This document shows positions 50,403 through 59,601 of a DNA stretch of 64,000 nucleotides, in pieces. Location: contig DF820472.1 of NCBI GenBank assembly GCA_000739535.1, forward strand, positions 1-64,000. The letters are read 5' to 3'. Position 1 is the first letter of the stretch; each line of letters begins with the position of its first letter. The position numbers were made by a program, and so were the translations under genes. The notes beneath the pieces are model-generated. The model was not told the DNA's origin and did not search any database. It saw only the letters and a program-made list of their open reading frames with translations. This stretch comes from Candidatus Vecturithrix granuli. Lineage in GTDB: Bacteria; Moduliflexota; Moduliflexia; Moduliflexales; Moduliflexaceae.

Positions 50403-51116
50403 AAATTCTTTTGCGACGCGAGCGAACTCATCGCCGTAATCTACGTTCACCATGTCAACCTGCCACCAGAGAATTTTTCGAAAGGCCTCGGGGTCATTTC
50501 CCATATAATTTATCATCACCTTTAGCCCTCGTTGTCGGCAGGCATCAAGCAATTCCTGACTCATACCGTCCAGACCGACTTCAACGATGTTCGCTCTAAG
50601 CTCGTCTTTAGCCAACGCCGCCTCCCTGGCGTTACTGACATTGACTTTTAAAAGAAGCTGCTGATCGAGTTTGCGAAATTTGAGGGCTTCCGTGTGCCGC
50701 TCAAACCAAAAAAAACACTCTTGCTGTAAGCCGGCCTGATACACCATCGCGATCACTTGCTGCGGCTCAACGGGATATTTCACATCAAAGAATATTTTAA
50801 TCTTGCCTTTGATCCAGTTCAGAAACGATTCCAGGCGAGGAACCGGTTCTCCGGCAAATTTCGGACTAAACCAACTGCCGGCATCTAATTTGTCAATCTC
50901 AGCCGAGGTGAGTTCGGTGATGAGGCCCTTCCCATTTGTCGTCCGTTCTACATCCGGTCCGTGGAGGAGATAAAGAACCCCGTCTTTACTTGTATTCACA
51001 TCAATTTCAACATAATCCATGCCCCAGTCAATACAGAGTTGGCTTGAGGCAAAAGTATTCTCCGGAGCATAAGCGTTGGCCCCTTTATGGCAAACGATTT
51101 CAATAGGTTTATGCAT
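50397..51116 (-). CDS. Glycerophosphodiester phosphodiesterase-like protein
   Basis: 239-aa GDPD TIM-barrel enzyme, which cuts glycerophosphodiesters to glycerol-3-phosphate and an alcohol. CHKGANAYAPENT replaces the usual HRGA..APENT (Arg becomes Lys), and VEIDVNTSKDGVLYLLHGPDVERTT replaces HD by HG. The Glu-Asp metal pair is kept. A shifted specificity or a subfamily with a different substrate is likely. No signal peptide, so it is cytoplasmic. It is the last gene after the importer (ATPase 124 bp upstream), suggesting that the importer supplies its substrate. Confidence 0.88.
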   Translation of the reverse strand: MHKPIEIVCHKGANAYAPENTFASSQLCIDWGMDYVEIDVNTSKDGVLYLLHGPDVERTTNGKGLITELTSAEIDKLDAGSWFSPKFAGEPVPRLESFLNWIKGKIKIFFDVKYPVEPQQVIAMVYQAGLQQECFFWFERHTEALKFRKLDQQLLLKVNVSNAREAALAKDELRANIVEVGLDGMSQELLDACRQRGLKVMINYMGNDPEAFRKILWWQVDMVNVDYGDEFARVAKEFW

Positions 51117-51240
51117 TTGTTTTAATCAAGTGATGATGAATAATTTTCTTTGATTCCTCTCGCAAAGACGCAAAGCTTTTGAATATCCATTCTTGGCGAG
51201 CTTGGCGGACTTTGCGAGAAACTGAAAAAAATATTCATGG

Positions 51241-52299
51241 TTACTTAAATAACACAGGGGTTTGCTCGTGATCAATTTTGATCACAACATTATCGCCGAC
51301 CTCGAAACGTAACTTGACGCTTCCTCTTGCTCTTAGAGGGATTCCATCAAAGTCAAGCTCATAGTCAATCATATCCCCTGTATAAGATGCTCTTGTCACT
51401 CTGGCCTGAAACACATTCTTGCCCGTCTCTGTTTCAGAACAGAACAGAATATTTTCCGGTCTGACGGCAATTTCTCCTTTCTCGCCGATTTTGGCAGGTC
51501 GTGCGAGGCACAGGATTTCTTTGCCGCTGTCCGTCGTCATCACAAGATGTCCGTCCCTTTTCTCCTTGACAATTCCAGGCACAAAATTTGTGGTCCCCAT
51601 AAACCCGGCGACAAATGTATTCTCTGGTTTTGAATAGATTTCATGCGGCGCCCCTTGTTGCATGATCTCCCCTTTATTGAGGATGACAATTTTATCAGAA
51701 ATAACCATGGCTTCTGTCTGATCATGGGTCACATAAACGGTGGTAATTTTGAATCTTTTATGAATCTGTCCGATCTCAAATCGCATCTGTTCTCGTAAAA
51801 GGGCGTCAAGGTTTGAAAGCGGTTCATCCAGCAGCAGGATATCAGGTTCAAGCACAAGCGCTCTTGCCAGCGCAACTCGTTGCTGCTGCCCTCCGGAAAG
51901 CTGTCGAGGGTATCTGTCGCCATAGCCCTCAAGCTTCACGGTAGCAAGCCCTTCTTTGACTTTTCTTTCGAGCAGAGAACGTTCCATTTTTCTCAATTTC
52001 AGGCCAAATGCAAGATTTTCACTGATCGTCATGTGAGGCCATAAGGCATAATCCTGAAAAACAAGGCCGATCCCCCTTTTTTCAGGGGGAATGTCGGTGA
52101 TATCCCTGTCCCCGATCAGAATACTCCCCTTATCAGGCATCAAAAACCCGGTAATACATCTCAGCGTGGTTGTTTTTCCACAGCCCGACGGACCTAAAAG
52201 GGTGAGCAGTTCTCCGTCTTTTACCTCAAGGCTCAGTCCGTTGAGCACCTGAGTCTTTCCATATTTTTTATAGATATTCTTTATCGTCAAATCTGGCAT
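51241..52299 (-). CDS. ABC importer ATPase (UgpC/PotA class)
   Basis: 352-aa ATPase of carbohydrate/polyol/Fe-type importers. Walker A GPSGCGKTT, Q-loop LVFQDYALWPH, signature LSGGQQQRVALARAL, Walker B LLLDEPLSNLD, switch TVYVTHDQTEA and a C-terminal TOBE/OB region (IAVRPENILF). It is the fourth gene of the operon and starts 22 bp after the second permease. The GDPD neighbour points to glycerophosphodiesters or a related organophosphate. Confidence 0.92.
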   Translation of the reverse strand: MPDLTIKNIYKKYGKTQVLNGLSLEVKDGELLTLLGPSGCGKTTTLRCITGFLMPDKGSILIGDRDITDIPPEKRGIGLVFQDYALWPHMTISENLAFGLKLRKMERSLLERKVKEGLATVKLEGYGDRYPRQLSGGQQQRVALARALVLEPDILLLDEPLSNLDALLREQMRFEIGQIHKRFKITTVYVTHDQTEAMVISDKIVILNKGEIMQQGAPHEIYSKPENTFVAGFMGTTNFVPGIVKEKRDGHLVMTTDSGKEILCLARPAKIGEKGEIAVRPENILFCSETETGKNVFQARVTRASYTGDMIDYELDFDGIPLRARGSVKLRFEVGDNVVIKIDHEQTPVLFK

Positions 52300-52321
52300 C
52301 GTACATCACTCCGGAATTATA

Positions 52322-53152
52322 TCAGCCCATTCCGCCGACATATTCGGCTTTCAGAAGTTTTTGGATTAACGACATGAACAGGATGCTGGGGATCAGCAGC
52401 AATACGCCGATCACCGATGAAAACTGCATATTGGTGCCGCTCGCGGAATAGAGGGTGAGCGGCAGCGTATTGACAAAGGGCAGCCCGATGAAAAATGTTC
52501 CGGTAAACTCATCAAGCGAGGTGATGAACACAAAAACCGAACTCGCCAGAAGGCCGGGCGCAGCGAGCGGAAGGGTGATTTTCAGGAATGCGACGCTGCT
52601 GCTGGCCCCGACGCTTCTGGCTGCTTCAATCAGATGGTTCGGAATGGCTTTAAAAGTTGCACTGGTAATCCAGATGCCGTACACAAGACCGACCAGAATA
52701 TGCACCATTAATACGCCGCTCACTCTCCCGGCAAGATCCCATTTTGTAAAAATACTCAACAGGTTGACGAAAATCGGTTGCTGCGGAAACGCATTGGGCA
52801 TAAGAAATAGCAGCAGCAAAAGACTGGCAAAGGGCACCCTGTATTTTGCCAGCGCATAGCCGGCCGGAATAGCAATTGACATTGATAACACAACAGTTGT
52901 CACGGCGATCAGGATGCTCCGGATAAACGCCGGAACGATACTGACCGCTCCGATCGCAAAACTTTTTTGAATCCCAAGGGCCTGCGCCCAGTATGAAAAC
53001 CCCATTTTTTGTGGGAAAAGATGCGGCCAGTACCACTGTTCTGCCACCGACCACAATCCCAGACTCAGCATAGGGCCGAACAGGATGAGAAGCGACAGGA
53101 TCAGCAGCAGGATCTCGAATCCGAAACGTATATAAAATCGTTTACCTTTCAT
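52322..53152 (-). CDS. ABC importer permease 2
   Basis: 276-aa inner-membrane permease with six predicted helices and the EAA motif EAARSVGASSSVAFLKITLP followed by LAAPG. It pairs with the upstream permease; the two lie 14 bp apart and are surely co-translated. The N-terminal helix (IRFGFEILLLILSLLILFGP) is typical for the MalG/PotC side. Confidence 0.9.
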   Translation of the reverse strand: MKGKRFYIRFGFEILLLILSLLILFGPMLSLGLWSVAEQWYWPHLFPQKMGFSYWAQALGIQKSFAIGAVSIVPAFIRSILIAVTTVVLSMSIAIPAGYALAKYRVPFASLLLLLFLMPNAFPQQPIFVNLLSIFTKWDLAGRVSGVLMVHILVGLVYGIWITSATFKAIPNHLIEAARSVGASSSVAFLKITLPLAAPGLLASSVFVFITSLDEFTGTFFIGLPFVNTLPLTLYSASGTNMQFSSVIGVLLLIPSILFMSLIQKLLKAEYVGGMG

Positions 53153-53166
53153 AATTTCCCTTCTAT

Positions 53167-54048
53167 CTAAAACTTCGGTTGTGCGGCTTTGGCATCTTTA
53201 ATATTCATTTTCAGGTAATAGACTGCTGTAGCAATCACCATAATGTATGAAAAGACACCGAGCGCGTTTGCCACACCAAAATCTCTGAAATAATTGACCC
53301 TGTGCGCGATATCGACCGTAATCGTTGTCGGAATCTTCCCCCCGATCAGCATATAAGGAAGCGTAAATGTGCCGACAATCTGGGAATAGATCAGCACCAA
53401 CGCCACCAGGATACTGGATCGGTTCATTGGGATCAGAATCTTCAAAATCACCTGGAGTAAATTCGCTCCTGCGCTTCTTGCCGCTTCGATATAACTGTTA
53501 TCAATCATCTGAAAACCGCCGAAGATGATCAAGACGCTAAAGGGGACAAGTTTCCAGATAAACCCGAACGATAATCCGGCAAAATTAAACAATTGGAGCG
53601 GCCGGTCAAGATTCACAATTCCGGCCCGACCTAGCAGCAGATTCAAGAGGCCGTGAGGCGCCAGAAAACTGTTCATCATCTGCGCAACCACAACAAAGGG
53701 AATAAAAATAGGAAGTCTGTAGAGTTTGGTAAGCATTCTGGAAATAACAGAATCGTTGAGTCTGAAATAGACTGACAGAAGCACGCCAAGAATGATCGCC
53801 AGGATACTATTGAAGAGCGTTACTGCAAAGGTAAAAAGGATATCCCGTGTATAGAGTTCAAGAGTTTTTCTGTAGTTTCCCAGAGTAAGGTTCCCATCTA
53901 TCTGAAAGCTTCTGATAAAAGACAGGATAAACGGGTAGGCGTACATGATCAGGATAAATGTCACCGCCGGAAACAACAGAATGATGTATGGAGGGGGCCT
54001 CCACCCCCTCCTTGTGTTCGTAAGGTTAAGCATCATTTTTTGACCCAT
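53167..54048 (-). CDS. ABC importer permease 1
   Basis: 293-aa permease with EAA motif EAARSAGANLLQVILKILIP. The start overlaps the binding-protein stop by 16 nt. A GC-rich stem (GGAGGGGGCC / CCACCCCCTCC, about 53987-54009) lies within the first 20 codons and could lower permease translation relative to the binding protein, as the intercistronic hairpin does in the first importer. Confidence 0.9.
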   Translation of the reverse strand: MGQKMMLNLTNTRRGWRPPPYIILLFPAVTFILIMYAYPFILSFIRSFQIDGNLTLGNYRKTLELYTRDILFTFAVTLFNSILAIILGVLLSVYFRLNDSVISRMLTKLYRLPIFIPFVVVAQMMNSFLAPHGLLNLLLGRAGIVNLDRPLQLFNFAGLSFGFIWKLVPFSVLIIFGGFQMIDNSYIEAARSAGANLLQVILKILIPMNRSSILVALVLIYSQIVGTFTLPYMLIGGKIPTTITVDIAHRVNYFRDFGVANALGVFSYIMVIATAVYYLKMNIKDAKAAQPKF

Positions 54049-55187
54049 TTTTCGTAAGATTCAAGGATCGCGGTATGATAGTCTGCTAACGGGAATGCCA
54101 GCCCTTTCTTTTGGAGATCTTCAGGCGTGACATCACTATAAATCCTTTTATAGACTTCATCAGACACCATTCCCTCAAGATATGAGCCGTCAATTCCAGG
54201 ATACCAGTTAAATCGTTCAACAATCTCTTTTCCCTGAACTTCCGGTGTTGTCGCAAATTCAATATATTTTTTTGCAATGTCAGGATGAGCCGTTTTCTTT
54301 GGGATGACATAATACATCGGCTGACCAGGCATTCCTGGTTCAGGAAGGATCATCCTGGTCGCAGGATTCATCTTGCCCTCTTTCATGAACGTAAAAAACA
54401 TATCCACCCAGACGGGTCCCATCCAAATTTCGCCTCTGTTCAGTGCATCAAGCGTTCCGACATTGCCTGCTGTGTAGGTGACATACTGATTGAAATCCTC
54501 AAGGTCCTTGAATGCGCCTTCCCAGGAATCAATTTCCGACTGTTCAATCGGTCCCGTGATCGCAAGCTTTTCATATCTCCCGGTTTTCCAATAGACCCAT
54601 CCGACCACAAAGGAAACCCCTGAAGCTCCGCCTTTGACGCCATTATATCCGAATTTTCCCGGATTGTTCTTCACCCACGCAACCAGTTCTTCGAAAGTTT
54701 TCGGAGGATCCTTGACATATTCAGGATTATACGCAATAGCGGTCTGACTGTGAAACATCGGAATCGCATAGCCTTCAATATTGACGCCCAGGGAGTTTTT
54801 GGCAAACGGTGAAGTGACATACTGCTGGGTAGCAATATCATTCGTAAACGGCAACAGCAGATCCTCATCCATTGCCCATTTCATGAAGATCTGATGCACA
54901 ATGGCAATATCAACATCCCAGGTGTCTTTGTTTGACTGGCTTTCAGCGTGAAGTTTTTCATAAATCAACTGAGAACCGGCATTCCCCGGGCCGGTATGAA
55001 CCGGAATGACCCTGATGTCAGGGTTTTTTTCTGTAAATTGAGGAGCAAGGAGATTCTGCTGAAACGCCAGCATGTTAGAATCCCCTGCGGTCATTAAAAT
55101 AATATTCTCGGCCTCGCTGTTTGCGCCTGTCAACAGTATTCCTGTCCAGACGAACATCACTAATGCTAGCAGTACTAATTTTTTCAT
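54033..55187 (-). CDS. ABC importer solute-binding protein
   Basis: 384-aa periplasmic binding protein. MKKLVLLALVMFVWTGILLTGANSEAE is a Sec signal peptide. The fold is of the extracellular family-1/13 type (ILMTAGDSNMLAFQQNLLAPQFTEKNP, WDVDIAIVHQIFMKWA, IPKKTAHPDIAKKYIEFATTPEVQG). It is the first gene of a five-gene unit with two permeases, an ATPase and the GDPD enzyme. Its leader is repeat copy A4, with AGGAGGG before the ATG. The ligand is inferred as organophosphate from context only. Confidence 0.9.
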   Translation of the reverse strand: MKKLVLLALVMFVWTGILLTGANSEAENIILMTAGDSNMLAFQQNLLAPQFTEKNPDIRVIPVHTGPGNAGSQLIYEKLHAESQSNKDTWDVDIAIVHQIFMKWAMDEDLLLPFTNDIATQQYVTSPFAKNSLGVNIEGYAIPMFHSQTAIAYNPEYVKDPPKTFEELVAWVKNNPGKFGYNGVKGGASGVSFVVGWVYWKTGRYEKLAITGPIEQSEIDSWEGAFKDLEDFNQYVTYTAGNVGTLDALNRGEIWMGPVWVDMFFTFMKEGKMNPATRMILPEPGMPGQPMYYVIPKKTAHPDIAKKYIEFATTPEVQGKEIVERFNWYPGIDGSYLEGMVSDEVYKRIYSDVTPEDLQKKGLAFPLADYHTAILESYEKWVKK

Positions 55188-55206
55188 GTGTCCCTCCTGT
55201 GAAAAT

Positions 55207-55269
55207 GTAGCGCGAAACTTCAGTTTCGCGCACCATTAATACGCCCGCGAAACTTCAGTTTCGCGGTAC
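55207..55269. repeat. Paired palindromic leader repeat, copy A4
   Basis: GTAGCGCGAAACTTCAGTTTCGCG and CGCGAAACTTCAGTTTCGCGGTAC. On the minus strand it ends CTACATTTTCACAGGAGGG before ATG 55187, the same layout as A1 and A2. Confidence 0.9.
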
Positions 55270-55318
55270 ATCTGGTTTTCATTGCGTCGAGTGAGCGTCC
55301 GCTCATGACAACTTCTTT

Positions 55319-55395
55319 GAAACTACAGGAATTGTATATAAGAAAGAATGAAGAAGGAGATTCTATTCTTTCCTATATGCGATTCCTGTAGTTTC
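55319..55395. repeat. Large palindrome, 31-bp arms
   Basis: GAAACTACAGGAATTGTATA...AGAAAGAAT (55319-55349) pairs with ATTCTTTCCT...TTCCTGTAGTTTC (55365-55395) with few mismatches and a 15-nt loop. GTGAGCGTCCGCTCATGA and GGTAAGCGCACGCTCATGA motifs flank it (55291 and 55405). Confidence 0.85.
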
Positions 55396-55598
55396 ATCCT
55401 ACCGGGTAAGCGCACGCTCATGATAGCCCCCATGAATTTTGTTCCTGGTGTGTAAACGTTGACTTCCTCGGTGTGTACGTCTTATCCTCCTTTCAAGATC
55501 GAGTATATGATTTTAAGCTAACACGCTAAAACATATCTTTCTCTGGTGAAACAGAGGTTTATGAAAATAGGTCTTTGTGAACTCGCTCGTCATAACAG

Positions 55599-55645
55599 GG
55601 AGTCGTCATTAAAAATTTGTCAAGAAATTTTTTAACGACAACTCC
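55599..55645. repeat. Palindrome GGAGTCGTCATTAAA
   Basis: Left arm GGAGTCGTCATTAAAAATTT and right arm AAATTTTTTAACGACAACTCC around a short loop, in AT-rich sequence (55396-55729) without genes. Confidence 0.75.
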
Positions 55646-55729
55646 TTAAAATCACGTTAAAAATAACATAATACATTAATAAAAGCAAATAAACATTATT
55701 AATTCTTATTTTTAATGATATTAATAGGC

Positions 55730-55902
55730 ATTATCGGAAATAGAACACTGATTGGACTGATTGGGCTGATATTCAATAATATCACGACAAATTCAGGATC
55801 AGGCTCGCGGCTATGATCACGGCGTGGAGCGCGCGTCACTATTCTGGAAAAATCAGTGGAGATCAGTCCTATCAGTCCAATCAGTGTTCTATTTCCGATA
55901 AT
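55730..55902. repeat. Inverted repeat with 41-bp arms
   Basis: ATTATCGGAAATAGAACACT... (55730-55770) and its near-exact complement (55862-55902, two mismatches) enclose 91 bp with a GC-rich centre. The arms contain GATTGGACTGAT repeats. It could be a non-autonomous element or a structured RNA; no ORF is inside. Confidence 0.85.
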
Positions 55903-56097
55903 CTCTCATCAGGATACACTGGCAAACCCAACGGTTATCTCGTTATACCAGGTTGAAGACATGCAACTGCTTATCCCGGAAGAATTTTTTTCAGAGCTTT
56001 CGCTTGACATTTTTCTCGACTTGATGGCATGTTCAAAAGTAATGCGGTCCAGGTTCAGGAGTTTGAAAATGTGTTCATGGCAGGAAGGTACAGTCTG

Positions 56098-56532
56098 ATG
56101 GTCCCCTATCAAAAAATCCCGTGCGGTATTTCAAGTTATAAAACCATTCGAACGCAGCATCGCTATTATATTGATAAAACCTATGATCTTCCTCTTCTGG
56201 AACACGCCGGAGATTTTCTTTTTTTGATTCGTCCGCGGCGTTTCGGCAAATCCTCCTGGCTGACGGTGTTAGAAAGCTATTACGACCTCGCCCGGCAGGA
56301 GGAAAGGGATTTGCTATTCAAGGGCACCTTCACCTATGAACATCCCACGCCGAAAAAACATGCCTATTTGATTTTGAAATTCAATTTTTCACAGGTGGAT
56401 CCGCGGCCGGAAAACTTCGAAGCCTCCTTTCACAGACATGCCAAAACCTGTTTTCACTTTTTTGGGGAAAAATATCGTGCATGGTTTGGCGACGACTACT
56501 TCGAACTGATCCGAGAACGCCAAGATGAGTAG
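56098..56532 (+). pseudogene. AAA_ATPase-like/DUF1703 gene, 3'-truncated
   Basis: N-terminal quarter of the AAA-ATPase-like family with C-terminal PD-(D/E)XK, often multicopy and mobile. Visible are PYQKIPCGISSYKTIRTQHRYYIDKTYDLPLLE, and FLIRPRRFGKSSWLTVLESYYD with the Walker-A-like GKS. GGAAGGT precedes ATG 56098. The frame ends at TAG 56530 after LIRERQDE; the Walker B and nuclease parts (about 350 aa) are missing. Probably inactive. Confidence 0.8.
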
Positions 56533-56760
56533 TTGAATAGACGCTCCTGAAGACGGGCAACTAACGTTGGAGTTGCTGCTCTCTTAACCGATAGTCCGCT
56601 GTTGAAACTACCGCGCATCCATTCAATCTACTCAATCTTGTTGGTTAGAATTGTCCCTTGTTTCAATTTGAACGTGTGTGTTTTGCTTCATAAAATCTTG
56701 CAAGCCTATAGATGGAAGCAGTTATTGACCATATATCAGAAGATCAACCGATTTTGCGCA
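56533..56760. other. Gap between two gene remnants
   Basis: 228 bp; a short hairpin GCAACT...AGTTGC at 56558-56577. No gene or related repeat recognised. Confidence 0.4.
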
Positions 56761-57482
56761 TCACAAATTAAAACTCAACATCACGTGCAATGCCTGAATC
56801 GTACTCTCTTTATGATCCCCCTGAAAGCTTAAACCTTCGACACCTCGTATCTGACCATAATATTTCGCTTCCGTTTCTATTTGGGTCACACTGTAAATTG
56901 CTTTTTTAGAGATATGTTTCGTCAGTTTTAGGCCGAAACCTGCTCCGAAATAGAAACTATTCTCAATGTCCTGAGATGTTCCTTTACCCCCATATCTAAA
57001 TCGGTACCAAAGGTATTTCTCTGGAATTCCCATTCATTCAAAGAGTATCCAAGCCTTGCCAAAATATACGGTTTTACAGGGGAAATGGTATTAAAGGAAT
57101 ATTTTCCGGCAGCATACAACACCGTATTCGAAAAATGCTGTTCATACGTATTATTCGACGCTCGCTCCAAATCATCGGAGCCTACCAGCTTGTCTTCTAC
57201 GTAGGTATTTTCAGAGTTATATTCCACGCCTAATGCAATCTGAAACCCCTTAGCTACAGGATACCAATATTCTGCTCCGATTGAAAATGTGACCGCATCT
57301 TCCGGAATATCTGCAAACCCATTTTGATAGGAATACGCAACCTCTCCGGTGGTTTCATTTTCGAACTCATAATTGGTATGCTTGTAGTCATCAGAATTCA
57401 TGGGGAAACTTTTATTGACTCCGATCAGTAGCTTTAGCCCGCTGAGCCAGCTTCTGACTTCTTCTTCAGAAGAAGCCAGAGA
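56761..57482 (-). pseudogene. Outer-membrane beta-barrel protein, frameshifted and 5'-truncated
   Basis: The upstream part reads SWLSGLKLLIGVNKSF, GEVAYSYQNG, VTFSIGAEYWYPVAKGFQIALGVEY and YILARLGYSLNEWEFQ, alternating strands of a small barrel of the OmpW/opacity kind. Near 56975-57000 the frame shifts, and the end continues in another frame as NSFYFGAGFGLKLTKHI and LHVMLSFNL, a normal barrel C-terminus. No start codon or signal peptide is found; the 5' end abuts the attC-like palindrome. It cannot give an intact barrel. Confidence 0.75.
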
Positions 57483-57592
57483 GCTACGCCCCCGGTTCAG
57501 GGACGCAGAACAGCGGGCGATACCGAACTGTGAGTTTTAGCAACCCATTTTCCCGCCCGCTGTTTTGCGTCCCCTGCAACCGGCTCGTTAGC
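57483..57592. repeat. attC-like imperfect palindrome
   Basis: 110 bp with arms GGTTCAGGGACGCAGAACAG and, inverted, CTGTTTTGCGTCCCCTGCAACC. The pairing leaves single unpaired bases on one side, and the right end reads CGTTAGC, as in integron attC sites. The left end reads GCTACG, lacking one base of GCTAACG. No integrase is in the window, so it may be an attC, a degenerate one or an unrelated palindrome. Confidence 0.4.
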
Positions 57593-57638
57593 ATCCTTCG
57601 TGGAAGCTCTCTGTCCGATCCCCAACAAAACTTGAACA

Positions 57639-57811
57639 TATAGGAGGATGTGATAAAGTCCTATAAAAGTTGTAATTTCCATTTAGGGGGAGGCCACACG
57701 ACAACTCAACAGTGTCGCAATTCATTGTAAATAAAATATTTCTGAGTTTGATGCAAAATATCCCCAAAATGAAAAATGAGAGGATTTATGACTTTATCAC
57801 ACCCTCCTATA
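57639..57811. mobile_element. 173-bp MITE-like element, 22-bp terminal repeats
   Basis: TATAGGAGG...GATAAAGTC (57639-57660) and its complement with one mismatch (57790-57811) bound a short AT-rich sequence with no ORF. The ends differ from those of the IS4-type element next to it. No target duplication was obvious. Confidence 0.7.
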
Positions 57812-57963
57812 GAAATCCTAAAGTTTTTGTGGACTATAATAGTACTCATAAAATCCAGGATTATCGATAAATTTGAGAATTTATGAGCAATTTTTGAGTC
57901 TATGCTTACTTTGGGATTACTATGTCCCGGAGTGCATATAATTTATAAGTAGTTATAAAGCTC

Positions 57964-59317
57964 AATACTTCGGACAGTTTTATGCAGCAATTGCGCCATA
58001 CGTTATAAGGTTTTCGTACTCTGGATGTATTTTTAGAGAACTCAGGTCAAGACCTCACGTAGAAATAATTCGTTCGACCTGATGTTCATTGAATTTCCGG
58101 GGTTTCCAGCTACTGATCGAGATCACATGATCTGTCCTCTCCTGAGACGCATTCGATGTTTCCTGAGTCGTCAAGCGGTCTTCACGTTTGAAAAAATTGA
58201 GCGCCGTCATCGACGCATTCACATGAAAGGCGATTTTCCTCTGCGAACACACCTGAAAATCTCCAAAGCCGGTGAACTGTTTCGCATCCCGAATGAGAAA
58301 TTCAATCTGAAACCGTGCGGTGTCGTAGCGATAGATCAGTTCAGCATCCAACTCAGTATCGGTGGAAAACAGCAACGCGGTGAGGAGTTTCTTGCCCTGC
58401 TGCTTCCAGACATATCCCAGTCGAATAGTCCGTTTCAATGACACGCTCTTGACGACAACTGTATAGAGGGTCATGTCGTCGGAGACCGTGATTGGAGTGA
58501 AACGACTCAGTTCCTGAAACGTCACTTTGCCATTATATTTTTGGGGAGCGCCGCGACGTGTCTGGCGCGGTCCGGTGTAGAGAAAGCGCAGATTGGCATC
58601 ATGGCGAAGCGTGCTGATCAGATGCAGAGCCCACTCACACACTCCGTCACCAAATTTCTGTTTGGCGTAGGCGCCATCAGCGGCGAGATGGGTGACTCCG
58701 CGGGGGAACAGCCCCATATCTTGCCTGAGATGAACGAGATACCAATCCATCCGGCTGCCGTCCACTCCCAAGAGGGTCGTCATCGTGTCGGTGTCTGGGG
58801 TTTGCAGGGTTGACAGATGATACGCCGTGTTGTACGTCACATCCACCAGGGCCAATTCAGAGAATTCCACACATTTTTCTGGCCGGTTGTGACTGGAATT
58901 GTAGAAGAGATCGCGTCCATACGTGCAGGAGCCACTTTTGGAGGTGATCGTCGTATCGATAGCGGCAACAACCGGAATCCCTGACGGCAGGAAGGTGGTG
59001 AGCGCAAGATGGTTCATGGAGGCAAAATCCACAGACTGTCGAACGTGCCGAGAAAAGGTCTTCTCATGCAGGTCACGGTATCGACTCATCTTTCGAAACG
59101 TCATCTTGCCCCGCAGGAGGTGGATGGTGGTCAGGACGATGACTAAAAATTTCCGTTGTGGGGTTGAAAGACGTGACATGTTTTGCACGATCGGTTCGAT
59201 GACATTCATAGAGTCCTCCTTGTTCATGAGCAAGAATACGGTTTTTTGCGAAACATGCCTTTTTTCTCATTGGAGGACTCTTTTCAAGGTTTTATTTCAA
59301 AAATTGTCCGAAGTATT
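57964..59317 (-). mobile_element. IS4-type insertion sequence, intact
   Basis: Terminal inverted repeats AATACTTCGGACAGTTTT (left, from 57964) and its complement with one mismatch (right, ending about 59317) enclose a single transposase gene. Total about 1.35 kb. A target duplication could not be identified by eye, so edges may be off by a few bases. Between 57812 and 57963 nothing is seen. Confidence 0.8.
58055..59209 (-). CDS. IS4-type DDE transposase
   Basis: 384-aa transposase. VAAIDTTITSKSG holds the first Asp; HLAADGAYAKQKF the second; the C-terminal signature YDTARFQIEFLIRDAKQF has the R-x3-E-x6-K spacing of IS4 relatives, with the catalytic Glu. Full length and uninterrupted. AAGGAGG stands 5 nt before ATG 59209, preferred over the earlier in-frame ATGs. 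It moves its own element; the 125-bp and 173-bp elements have different ends and are not its substrates. Confidence 0.9.
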   Translation of the reverse strand: MNVIEPIVQNMSRLSTPQRKFLVIVLTTIHLLRGKMTFRKMSRYRDLHEKTFSRHVRQSVDFASMNHLALTTFLPSGIPVVAAIDTTITSKSGSCTYGRDLFYNSSHNRPEKCVEFSELALVDVTYNTAYHLSTLQTPDTDTMTTLLGVDGSRMDWYLVHLRQDMGLFPRGVTHLAADGAYAKQKFGDGVCEWALHLISTLRHDANLRFLYTGPRQTRRGAPQKYNGKVTFQELSRFTPITVSDDMTLYTVVVKSVSLKRTIRLGYVWKQQGKKLLTALLFSTDTELDAELIYRYDTARFQIEFLIRDAKQFTGFGDFQVCSQRKIAFHVNASMTALNFFKREDRLTTQETSNASQERTDHVISISSWKPRKFNEHQVERIIST

Positions 59318-59454
59318 TTATAGAGATAATCAAAAGAAAAATTGACGACAATACCTACTGAGGCTACAACATAGATGACTTTTTCAAGACCTTCACTAAT
59401 ATGGGAAAAATCATCTAACAAATTATAGAATAATGTATCAAGTATTGTGTAATG
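59318..59454. other. AT-rich gap between IS and small ORF
   Basis: No feature recognised in about 140 bp. Confidence 0.4.
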
Positions 59455-59601
59455 TCAATAAGCTTTTTTCGCATGGGCAGCGCTGAGCCTTTTACAGCAT
59501 TGGCTGCAATCTTTGCGGAGCATGATCTTCAGTTTGAGGTTTTCTCGGTCAGAAGTTGGATAAAAAGCCAGCAGATAACGTTTTTCATGAATGTTATCCA
59601 T
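59455..59601 (-). CDS. Small Cys-containing ORF overlapping the STAND gene stop
   Basis: 48 codons. The ATG (59599-59601) lies in ATGGATAA, overlapping the STAND stop, an arrangement typical for translational coupling. The product begins MDNIHEKRYLLAFYPTSDRE and ends with a basic, Cys-rich segment KDCSQCCKRLSAAHAKK that could bind zinc. Not recognised. It may be a real accessory gene or a chance frame. Confidence 0.35.
   Translation of the reverse strand: MDNIHEKRYLLAFYPTSDRENLKLKIMLRKDCSQCCKRLSAAHAKKAY

Noticed and set aside
57964-59317. The IS4-type element as the source of the 125-bp and 173-bp elements
   Set aside because: Its ends (AATACTTCGGACA) match neither GAAGCTGTTTTAAAAGT nor TATAGGAGG...GATAAAGTC.
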